Positions 1-13,648 of a stretch of 64,000 bases of DNA are shown one piece after another. The translations under genes and the position numbers were made by a program. How positions within the stretch are numbered: the first letter of the stretch is position 1; every line of letters begins with the position of its first letter. A model generated the notes under the pieces. That model ran no database searches. It saw only the letters and a list, made by a program, of their open reading frames with translations, and had not been told where the DNA came from. Source of the stretch: Orlajensenia sp001423545 (GTDB lineage Bacteria > Actinomycetota > Actinomycetes > Actinomycetales > Microbacteriaceae); the NCBI GenBank assembly GCA_001423545.1, contig LMOK01000002.1:434001-498000 (forward strand), given 5' to 3'.

Positions 1-68
1 CGGGCGTTGAAGCCGCTGGCCGAGAGGGTGCGAGTCGGGGCCGAACTGTCATCCCGATTGGCGCGCAT
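1..68 (-). CDS. Edge-truncated reading frame, N-terminus only, function unknown
   Basis: A reading frame on the minus strand begins with ATG at 68 and stays open to the window edge, giving about 22 residues that start MRANRDDSSAPTRTLS. The support for a real gene is the upstream TAGTTT hexamer at 75-80, six bases before the ATG. This is the same leaderless-promoter layout seen before several other genes in this window. The fragment is too short to recognise a family. It lies downstream of, and in the same direction as, the spermidine-synthase-like gene. The span 69-161 between them holds nothing else that I can support. Confidence 0.4.
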   Translation of the reverse strand, partial: MRANRDDSSAPTRTLSASGFNA

Positions 69-74
69 CCCTCA

Positions 75-80
75 AAACTA
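75..80 (-). promoter_or_regulatory. Candidate leaderless -10 element (TAGTTT)
   Basis: TAGTTT on the minus strand ends six bases before the ATG at 68, so transcription would begin at or next to the start codon. No convincing -35 hexamer is visible, which is common in actinobacterial promoters. Confidence 0.35.
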
Positions 81-161
81 CCGTTCGCCGAGGCCCAGCC
101 GGAGGCCGCGGCCCAGGCGCGTCCCTCGCGGACCCCGTCCGGACCTCTGCGATCGGATCCG

Positions 162-887
162 CTACCCCAGGTCGACGGCGGCCGGATGCGGCCCGCGCTG
201 CTGCAATTCCGGAGCCCACTCGGCGATGCGGTCCGCGTCGGCCCCCACGAGCACGATGTTGCCGATCTCCTCGCCGGCGAGCACTCGCGGCGGTGCCGTC
301 GCCAGCGTGGCCTCGACAACGCGGCCGAGCTCGAGGCGTTGCGCACGCGTCTGGATCTGCGAGCGACCATCGGCCACGTTCACGACGATCGCACCGCCGA
401 GCGCCAGCAGCGGGGCGACCTCGTCGAAGAATCCGCGCAGCCCGACGTACTCCGGCGACTCGAGCGCGATGTAGATGTCGACGACGATCACGTCGAAGGC
501 GATCTCGCCGTCCTCCTCGAGTCGCGCCAGCGCCTGCCTGGCGTCGGAGAACACGATCGTGATCCCGGATGCGTCGGCCAGCGGCATCCGCTCGAGAACG
601 AAATGGGTCTGCTCCTGATCGATCTCCACGACGACCTGCTCCGAGTCGGGCCGCGTGGCGGCGACGTAGCGGGCCAGGGTGAGAGCACCGCCGCCGAGGT
701 GGAGCGCCCGGATCGGCTGGCCGGGATCGGCGACCAGGTCGATGACATGGCCGATGCGCCTGGTGTACTCGAAGAACAGTCGCGTCGGATCGGCGGGGTC
801 GACATGAGACTGACGGATGCCGTCGACGCTCAGGATGAAGCTGCCGGGGACGAACGGATCCTCGTCGAGCCGCATCCGTTGGTCCAT
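162..887 (-). CDS. Spermidine synthase-like methyltransferase-fold protein
   Basis: This 241-residue protein has a SAM-dependent methyltransferase/aminopropyltransferase fold. A glycine-rich loop (LHLGGGALTLARY, about residues 62-74) is followed by an acidic strand end (VVEIDQE) and a later strand reading DVIVVDIY. In true spermidine synthases the last position carries an Asp-x-x-Asp-Pro catalytic loop. Here it reads DIYIALESPEY, so aminopropyl transfer is doubtful and the substrate is unknown. The N-terminal beta domain of SpeE is reduced. The ATG at 887 is chosen because TAGGGT at 894-899 lies six bases upstream, a leaderless layout. A GGAGG abuts the ATG and could instead serve the Met at codon 5. 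The gene is divergent from rpoB. Confidence 0.75.
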   Translation of the reverse strand: MDQRMRLDEDPFVPGSFILSVDGIRQSHVDPADPTRLFFEYTRRIGHVIDLVADPGQPIRALHLGGGALTLARYVAATRPDSEQVVVEIDQEQTHFVLERMPLADASGITIVFSDARQALARLEEDGEIAFDVIVVDIYIALESPEYVGLRGFFDEVAPLLALGGAIVVNVADGRSQIQTRAQRLELGRVVEATLATAPPRVLAGEEIGNIVLVGADADRIAEWAPELQQRGPHPAAVDLG

Positions 888-893
888 CCTCCG

Positions 894-899
894 ACCCTA
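894..899 (-). promoter_or_regulatory. Leaderless -10 element (TAGGGT) for the spermidine synthase-like gene
   Basis: TAGGGT on the minus strand lies six bases before the ATG at 887. This matches the TANNNT spacing found before other probably leaderless genes in the window. Confidence 0.45.
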
Positions 900-988
900 C
901 TCGGGCGGAATCACGGGGAAGTGACGCCGGGAATACCCGGCGGACCTCGCGGTTATACCGGAAGAAGCAAAAGAGGTCAAGAAACCGC

Positions 989-1017
989 TGGACATATCGT
1001 GATCCAACGGTTATGCT
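989..1017 (+). promoter_or_regulatory. Candidate rpoBC promoter
   Basis: TGGACA (989-994) and TATGCT (1012-1017) are separated by exactly 17 bases, close to the vegetative sigma consensus. The resulting leader before rpoB would be about 150 bases. The leader contains a second A/T-rich patch around 1080-1090 (TACATATACC) that could be another start point. The divergent region 888-1173 holds no gene. Confidence 0.5.
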
Positions 1018-1173
1018 TTTTCTTTGCGCTCCTAGACATCACTCTGCCTTCATATTGCGGTCGGCTCTGCGTGATCGGGTACATATACCGGTCCCCACGC
1101 ATCAGAGGGTCTACGAGTACTCCATCATTACCGATCGTAACGAGACCTGACGGGGTCCACGGAGGTTATTTCC

Positions 1174-4665
<3,492 letters not shown>

Positions 4666-4711
4666 GCCACCTCACCAATTGAAGACTTCGGAAACTTTCC
4701 AAGGAGAGAAA

Positions 4712-8629
<3,918 letters not shown>

Positions 8630-8643
8630 GCACGAGTCACACC

Positions 8644-8683
8644 AGGAAGGGCCCCGCATCCACTCGGATGCGGGGCCCTTCCT
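8644..8683 (+). terminator. Intrinsic terminator after rpoC
   Basis: The arms AGGAAGGGCCCCGCATCC (8644-8661) and GGATGCGGGGCCCTTCCT (8666-8683) form a perfect 18-bp stem with a four-base loop. There is no long T run, as is usual for high-GC bacteria. It lies between rpoC and the convergent esterase gene, so it may stop transcription from both sides. Confidence 0.85.
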
Positions 8684-8718
8684 CGTCTACGCGGCTACGG
8701 CCCCTGCCTCGATCGAAT

Positions 8719-8780
8719 GTCGAGTTGCCCACTTCCGGCAGTTCCCGGCCCCGCCCACGAGCGGAACTGGGCAACTCGAC
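8719..8780. repeat. Long inverted repeat downstream of rpoC
   Basis: GTCGAGTTGCCCACTTCCG (8719-8737) pairs with CGGAACTGGGCAACTCGAC (8762-8780), 18 of 19 positions, with a 24-base loop. It is separate from the rpoC terminator and ends six bases before the esterase stop codon, so it could act as the esterase terminator or be a REP-like element. Confidence 0.7.
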
Positions 8781-8786
8781 GGGGCG

Positions 8787-9524
8787 TCAGGCCTCGCGCA
8801 GTGGCAGCCACTCCAGCACGCGCTGGATCTGCTCGTCCCACCGCTCCCAGTCGTGCCCGCCGGGGCCCTCGCTGTAGGCGAGCGGCACACCGGCCAGATC
8901 CGCGGCATCGCGGAATCGGCGGTTCTCCTCGATGAGGTGGTCTTCAGTCCCGCACCACACGAAGAGCGGCGGCACGGATGCCGGGTCGAGAGATGCCGCC
9001 AGAGCGAACAGGTCGTCGCCCTTGGCCCGCGCCTGCTCGAGACTGCCGTGGTTCGCGAGCCATTCGGCATCCCGCTCCCGGATGGCGATGTCGAGGGCGC
9101 CCGACAGGCTCGCCGCCGCTGCGATGGAGTGCGGCTTGTTCAGCGCCCATTTGAGCGCACCGTAGCCACCCATCGAGAGCCCGGCCACGACGGTGTCCGC
9201 CGGCTCGCTCGAGAGGGGGAAGAAGCCCTGCATCACGCGGGGCAGTTCTTCCGAGATGAAGCTGAAGTAGTCATAGCCCACGACCTGATCGGTGTAGAAG
9301 CTGCGCCCCGCGTTCGGCATCACGACGGCGATGCCGTGCTCGGTGGCGTGCCGTTCGATGGCGCTCCAGCGCAGCCAGGCGGTCTCGTCGTCCGACCGCC
9401 CGTGCAGCAGGTAGAGCACGGGCATCCGCCCGCCTGCCAGGGTCGCCTCCTGCGGGAGGATGACGTTCGCGTGGGTCGTCACTCCGAGCACGTCCGAGAA
9501 GAAGCTGCACTGCATCAGGGCCAT
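8787..9524 (-). CDS. Alpha/beta-hydrolase esterase (esterase D / tributyrin esterase type)
   Basis: This 245-residue serine hydrolase has a nucleophile elbow GLSMGG with Ser117, and Asp195 (GTEDH) and His224 (GGHDW) as the likely triad. The N-terminal strand PVLYLLHGRSDDETAW resembles the S-formylglutathione hydrolase / EstA family, whose small cytosolic members cleave short acyl esters, some from sugars. No signal peptide is seen. The ATG at 9524 is preceded at six bases by TAGAGT (9531-9536), indicating a leaderless transcript of its own. Long inverted repeats lie on both sides. The neighbours upstream on the same strand are a sugar kinase and a sugar-ester deacetylase, so a role in removing acyl groups from sugars is plausible but inferred. 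Confidence 0.82.
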   Translation of the reverse strand: MALMQCSFFSDVLGVTTHANVILPQEATLAGGRMPVLYLLHGRSDDETAWLRWSAIERHATEHGIAVVMPNAGRSFYTDQVVGYDYFSFISEELPRVMQGFFPLSSEPADTVVAGLSMGGYGALKWALNKPHSIAAAASLSGALDIAIRERDAEWLANHGSLEQARAKGDDLFALAASLDPASVPPLFVWCGTEDHLIEENRRFRDAADLAGVPLAYSEGPGGHDWERWDEQIQRVLEWLPLREA

Positions 9525-9530
9525 GGGCCC

Positions 9531-9536
9531 ACTCTA
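9531..9536 (-). promoter_or_regulatory. Leaderless -10 element (TAGAGT) for the esterase
   Basis: TAGAGT on the minus strand is followed by six bases and then the ATG at 9524. This gives the esterase a promoter independent of the upstream kinase gene. Confidence 0.5.
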
Positions 9537-9559
9537 CGAGCGCTGAGACGCCGAGCGCC

Positions 9560-9678
9560 CGAGCGATAGCTGGGTGCGGTTGGCTGGAAAGCGAGGAACT
9601 TCCTGCGCGAAGCCACGGATCTCGGCCTTTCGGCGCCCTTTCGGCGAGAAGTTCCTCGCTTTCGAGTGATGCTGGGTG
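9560..9678. repeat. 16-bp perfect inverted repeat with flanking direct repeats
   Basis: GAAAGCGAGGAACTTC (9587-9602) and GAAGTTCCTCGCTTTC (9648-9663) are perfect inverted copies 45 bases apart. Outside them, CGAGCGATAGCTGGGTG (9560-9576) and CGAGTGATGCTGGGTG (9663-9678) are imperfect direct repeats. The element fills most of the gap between the kinase stop codon and the esterase start. It could be a transcription-stopping hairpin or a small inverted-repeat element; no transposase is present. Confidence 0.6.
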
Positions 9679-10623
9679 TCAGCGGCCGCCGGCCACCGCG
9701 ATGTGCGGGCCGAACGGGCCGTCGAGGGAGACCGAGGGCAGGAGCGCGACGCCGTCGAGCGGATGCGCGGAGCCGGTCTGGATGTCGGCATCCGGCAGCA
9801 CCTCGCGAACGGATGTCCCGAAGGCGTCGGCCAGCTCGGGGGAGCGGAACACGCCGCCGATGCCGCGCACGCTCGCGGTGGGGTTGGCATCCTCGCCGAC
9901 GCGGCGGAGCGCCGTGAGGGCGGACAGTGCCAGGTCGCGGCCGGCGGACCTCATGATGCCGGCCGCCACGGCATCCGTCGCCGCCAGTTCTCCGACCACG
10001 GCGGCGTACGCGGCGATCCGCCGCACCCGGCCGTCGTCGGACTGCAGGTCGATGTAGGCCTCTTCGAGCTCGGGGAACTCGCGCTGCACCACCGCGGTGA
10101 GCGCGGTCTCTGCGCCGCGACCGTCGTAGGCGCGCATCACGGCGTCGAGGGCGGCCCGGCCGATGGAGTAGCCGCTTCCCGCGTCGCCGATGAGGTACCC
10201 CCACCCGTCGACGCGTGCCACGGTCGACGCTCCGACTCCGAGCGTGACGACGCCGGTTCCGGATGCCACCACGGCGCCGCGTGACGCTCCGAGGGCCCCG
10301 AGGTAGGCGCCGATGGAGTCGTGCGTCAGGCGCACCTCGCGCACCCGGAACGGCTTCAGCGCCGAGAGCAGCTCTTCGGGACGGGTCTGGTCGGGGGTGA
10401 GTCCCGAGACGCCGAAGCTTACGACGTCGACATCGCTGCCCGTCTCCTCGGCCACGGCGACCACGATGCCGGCGAGCTGGGGGATGAGCGGACGGTCGGT
10501 GCGGATGCCGGTGAACTCGAAGTCCTGCTGCGTGCCGTCGGCTCCGTCGAGGCGCACCTTGATGCCGGTCTGACCGGCGTCGATGGCGAGAGCGGAGTGC
10601 GAGGCTGGCGCGGGAGAAGTCAC
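9679..10623 (-). CDS. BadF/BadG/BcrA/BcrD-family ATPase, N-acetylglucosamine kinase-like
   Basis: This 314-residue protein belongs to the ASKHA sugar-kinase fold. It has an N-terminal phosphate loop (AIDAGQTGIKVRL, about residues 13-25), a middle glycine motif GTGVVTLGVG, and GDAGSGYSIGRAALD, the combination used by N-acetylglucosamine kinases of this family. The likely reaction is ATP-dependent phosphorylation of an amino sugar; the exact substrate cannot be read. GTG at 10623 is taken as the start. GTG at 10647 in the same frame is an alternative, with a weak GAGAGG upstream. It lies about 50 bases downstream of the AXE1-type deacetylase gene, so the two probably share a transcript. Confidence 0.8.
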   Translation of the reverse strand: MTSPAPASHSALAIDAGQTGIKVRLDGADGTQQDFEFTGIRTDRPLIPQLAGIVVAVAEETGSDVDVVSFGVSGLTPDQTRPEELLSALKPFRVREVRLTHDSIGAYLGALGASRGAVVASGTGVVTLGVGASTVARVDGWGYLIGDAGSGYSIGRAALDAVMRAYDGRGAETALTAVVQREFPELEEAYIDLQSDDGRVRRIAAYAAVVGELAATDAVAAGIMRSAGRDLALSALTALRRVGEDANPTASVRGIGGVFRSPELADAFGTSVREVLPDADIQTGSAHPLDGVALLPSVSLDGPFGPHIAVAGGR

Positions 10624-10676
10624 CCGTCGATCGTAGTCGGCAGGCACCGGGCCGCTGCCTCTCGAGAGCGCCGCCC

Positions 10677-11666
10677 TCAGCCTGACGTCGCCCCGACCGT
10701 GGCGAGCCGTTCGGCCAGCCACGCCGCCTGCTTCACCCACTGGTGGCCCTGGCCGCCCTCGTGCTCGTTGAACGGGTACACCTCGATGGCGGCATCCGTC
10801 GCCCAGTGATTGCGGGTGGCGTAGACCGTCGACGGCGGGCAGGTCTGATCGTGCAGCGCGGTCGAGAACAGCGCCGGTGCCGACGCCCGCCGGGCGAAGT
10901 TGACGCCGTCGAAGTACGACAGCGTGCGATAGGTCTGCTCGACCACGTCGCGGTGCACCGAGAGGTAGGTCACGATCTCCTGGTACGGGAAGGCATCCGT
11001 GAGGCCCACCGCGCGTTCGAAGTGCTGCAGGAACGGCACGTCGGGAAGCACACCGAGAAGACCGTCGACGAGACCGGCGACCGCGACGGCGATACCGCCG
11101 CCCTGGCTGACGCCGGTGACGCTGATGCGAGCGGGGTCGATCTGCGGCAGCGTGCGTGCGGCATCGACGAGCCGTACGGCATCGGTGTAGACGCGACGGT
11201 AGTAGTAGTCGTCGGGGCTCTGGATGCCGCGGGTCATGAAGCCGGGGGACGACGGACCGGTTCCGGCGGCGTCGGGGGTGTCGCCGCCGGTTCCCCAGCC
11301 GCTGCCCTGGCCGCGGGTGTCCATGATGAGGTGCGCGTAGCCGGATGCCGCCCACTCGAGCTTCTCGTGCGGCAGGCCGCGTCCGCCGCCGTACCCGAGG
11401 TACTCGATGACGGCGGGCAGGGGCGACGTGCTGCCGCTCGGCAGGAGCAGCCACGCCCGGACGGGTTGCCCGGCGAATCCGGTGAAGGTCACGTCGTGCA
11501 CCTCGACCTGCGTCAGTGGCGAGGCCACCCGCTCCAGCACCGGTTCGGCCGGGAACGCCCGTGCCTCGTCGAGGGTGCGCTCCCAGAATGCGTCGAAGTC
11601 CTCGGGTTCGGCCACCTCGGGCCGGTAGAGCTCGAGCTCGGACAGGGAGAGGTCGAACCGGGCCAT
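10677..11666 (-). CDS. Acetylxylan esterase / cephalosporin-C deacetylase (AXE1 family)
   Basis: This 329-residue protein has the AXE1 family layout: Ser187 in GVSQGG, Asp273 in LHDQ and His302 in the typical NEHEGG segment. RGQGSG near residues 118-123, which helps form the oxyanion site, is also present. Members remove acetyl groups from xylo-oligosaccharides and other small acetylated compounds in the cytoplasm as hexamers. No signal peptide is present, consistent with that. The ATG at 11666 has only a weak ribosome site. A possible -10 (TACGCT on the minus strand at 11705-11710) lies about 40 bases upstream. It is followed by a sugar kinase, suggesting use of an acetylated sugar. Confidence 0.87.
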   Translation of the reverse strand: MARFDLSLSELELYRPEVAEPEDFDAFWERTLDEARAFPAEPVLERVASPLTQVEVHDVTFTGFAGQPVRAWLLLPSGSTSPLPAVIEYLGYGGGRGLPHEKLEWAASGYAHLIMDTRGQGSGWGTGGDTPDAAGTGPSSPGFMTRGIQSPDDYYYRRVYTDAVRLVDAARTLPQIDPARISVTGVSQGGGIAVAVAGLVDGLLGVLPDVPFLQHFERAVGLTDAFPYQEIVTYLSVHRDVVEQTYRTLSYFDGVNFARRASAPALFSTALHDQTCPPSTVYATRNHWATDAAIEVYPFNEHEGGQGHQWVKQAAWLAERLATVGATSG

Positions 11667-11897
11667 GCGTCATCCGTTCGTGTCGGTGGAAATGAGACGT
11701 GTCGAGCGTATCGGCGCCGGGGCGGGCATCCGTTGTGCGCTGATTCGCGGGGTCGATGGGGTAGGGGCCGGGTGGGCGTAACGGCCGACACGGCCGCGTG
11801 CCCCGATTGCGGGACTGGTGTGACTCGGGGGAACCCCGTTAGCTTGCCCTGTTACCTGAACAATTCACCCGAGCTCCCTTCTTTGCCCCTACACAAA

Positions 11898-11924
11898 CTG
11901 CGGCTGCTCGGGCCATAGCCGCAG
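11898..11924 (+). promoter_or_regulatory. Hairpin in the leader of the pilus operon
   Basis: CTGCGGCT (11898-11905) pairs perfectly with AGCCGCAG (11917-11924) around an 11-base loop, about 30 bases before the pilB start. It could be an attenuator or simply a leader hairpin. The rest of 11667-11952 contains no gene. A G/C-rich stem around 11829-11840 is also visible. Confidence 0.4.
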
Positions 11925-11952
11925 CTTTGGTGTCCCCACCGGGAGGATCGGC

Positions 11953-13623
11953 GTGGCTGCGCTCTCAGAGATCCTCATCCTGCACGGACACCTGCCCATC
12001 GAGCATCTCGACGAGATCATGGGCATGGACGAGACCGACGAGGGTGCCGTTCGCGGACTTGTCGACCGGGGCGTCATCAACGAGACCCAGCTCGCCAAGG
12101 CCCGGGCGGCGCAGGCGAGCGTTCCGTTCATCGAGCTCGTCGATTATCCGGTCGATCGCGCGGCCATCGTGCTGGTGAGTGCGGCCACCTGTCGGCGCTA
12201 CGAGGTTCTGCCCATAGCGCTGGCCCCCGGTCGCATCGTGCTCGCCATGACCAACCCCGGAGACGTCTTCGCGATCGACGACGTGCGAGAGGCATCCGGT
12301 CTCCAGGTCGTCCCCGTCGTCGCCGAGCGCAGCGACCTGCTCACCGCCATCGCGCGCTACCACCGTGCCGATGACGAGCTCACCGACCTCACGAACACGC
12401 TCGAGGAGGAGAACGCCGCCCTGTTGACGGATGCGTTCTCCGTGTCCGAGTCGCAGGACGACGACGCGCCCATCGTGCGTTTCGTCAACCTGCTCGTGAG
12501 CCAGGCCATCGAGGACCACGCCTCCGACATCCACATCGAGCCCGCCGAGAACAGCGTGCGGGTGCGCTACCGCATCGACGGCGTGCTGCACGAGATGCAG
12601 AGCGCGCCGAAGAGCATCCAGAACGGCGTGATCTCGCGCCTCAAGATCATGAGCGACATCGACATCGCCGAGCGTCGCAAGCCCCAGGACGGCCGCATGT
12701 CGGTCAACTCCGGCGGCCGCAAGATCGACCTGCGCGTTGCGACCCTTCCCACGGTGTGGGGCGAGAAGGTCGTCATGCGAATCCTCGACAACACGAACAC
12801 GAGCCTCGACCTGCGAGACCTGGGCCTGAGCGAGGCGAACGGGACCATCTACCGCGAGTCGTACTCGAAGCCGTACGGCATGATCCTGGTCACCGGGCCG
12901 ACGGGTTCCGGCAAGTCGACGACCCTGTACTCCACGCTCAACCAGGTCGCCCGCACCGAGGTGAACGTGATCACCGTCGAAGATCCGGTCGAGTACCGCA
13001 TGGCCGGCATCAACCAGGTGCAGGTGAACCCGAAGGCCGGGCTCACCTTCGCGAGTGCTTTGCGCAGCATCCTGCGATCCGACCCCGACGTGGTTCTGCT
13101 CGGCGAGATCCGCGACCACGAGACGGCGCAGATCGCCATCGAGGCCTCCCTCACGGGCCACCTCGTGCTCTCGACCCTGCACACCAACGACGCTCCGTCG
13201 GCCGTGACGCGTCTCATCGAGATGGACATCGAGCCGTTCCTCGTGGGTTCCGCGCTCGACTGCGTCGTCGCCCAGCGCCTCGCGCGCCGCCTCTGCGAAC
13301 GCTGCAAGCACCCGATCTACACGGAGGCCCGCCAGCTCGCCGCCCTCCGGTTCGACGTGGACCCCGCCGGGGAACCCATCGGAACCTTCGCCCCCACCGG
13401 ATGCTCGAGTTGCTCGAACACCGGCTACCGCGGCCGTCTCGCCCTGCACGAGATCATGGCCGTCAATGAGGAGATCGAACGGCTGGCCGTCGCCCGCGCC
13501 GCGTCCTCCGACATCGCGCGCGCCGCCCAGGCGAACGGGATGCGCACCCTCCGCCAGGACGGCTGGCTCAAGGTGCAGGCAGGGCTCACATCCGTTGAAG
13601 AGATCATGCGCGTCGTCGTCTGA
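11953..13623 (+). CDS. pilB: Type IV pilus assembly ATPase PilB (GspE family)
   Basis: This 556-residue cytoplasmic motor drives pilus extension. The N-terminal 140 residues resemble the MshEN/T2SSE_N domain, with two L-x-x-L-x-x-x-G repeats as in c-di-GMP-binding relatives, although the usual leading arginine is not obvious. The Walker A motif GPTGSGKSTT is at about residues 314-323. It is followed by the Asp box and Walker B (DPDVVLLGEIRDHETAQ) and the His box. A zinc-binding tetracysteine (Cys448, Cys451, Cys484, Cys487) is typical of extension motors. The start is GTG at 11953, six bases after GGGAGG. It is the first gene of the pilus operon, with pilT 25 bases downstream. Confidence 0.93.
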   Translation: MAALSEILILHGHLPIEHLDEIMGMDETDEGAVRGLVDRGVINETQLAKARAAQASVPFIELVDYPVDRAAIVLVSAATCRRYEVLPIALAPGRIVLAMTNPGDVFAIDDVREASGLQVVPVVAERSDLLTAIARYHRADDELTDLTNTLEEENAALLTDAFSVSESQDDDAPIVRFVNLLVSQAIEDHASDIHIEPAENSVRVRYRIDGVLHEMQSAPKSIQNGVISRLKIMSDIDIAERRKPQDGRMSVNSGGRKIDLRVATLPTVWGEKVVMRILDNTNTSLDLRDLGLSEANGTIYRESYSKPYGMILVTGPTGSGKSTTLYSTLNQVARTEVNVITVEDPVEYRMAGINQVQVNPKAGLTFASALRSILRSDPDVVLLGEIRDHETAQIAIEASLTGHLVLSTLHTNDAPSAVTRLIEMDIEPFLVGSALDCVVAQRLARRLCERCKHPIYTEARQLAALRFDVDPAGEPIGTFAPTGCSSCSNTGYRGRLALHEIMAVNEEIERLAVARAASSDIARAAQANGMRTLRQDGWLKVQAGLTSVEEIMRVVV

Positions 13624-13648
13624 CGGCCCGCGCGAACAAGGAGACGTC

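Noticed and set aside
9560..9678. Miniature transposon with target-site duplication
   Set aside because: The inverted repeats are perfect but the outer direct repeats are imperfect and long (16-17 bases), no transposase is near, and a hairpin terminator explains the stem. Kept only as a repeat.
9679..11673. A single 664-codon minus-strand gene joining the kinase and the region of the deacetylase
   Set aside because: Its first 350 codons are an out-of-frame arginine-rich reading of the AXE1 gene; only the last 314 codons match a real family.
11667..11952. c-di-GMP (GEMM) riboswitch before pilB
   Set aside because: The location is attractive, but I could not align the conserved GEMM core or its tetraloop-receptor; only a simple hairpin is supported.
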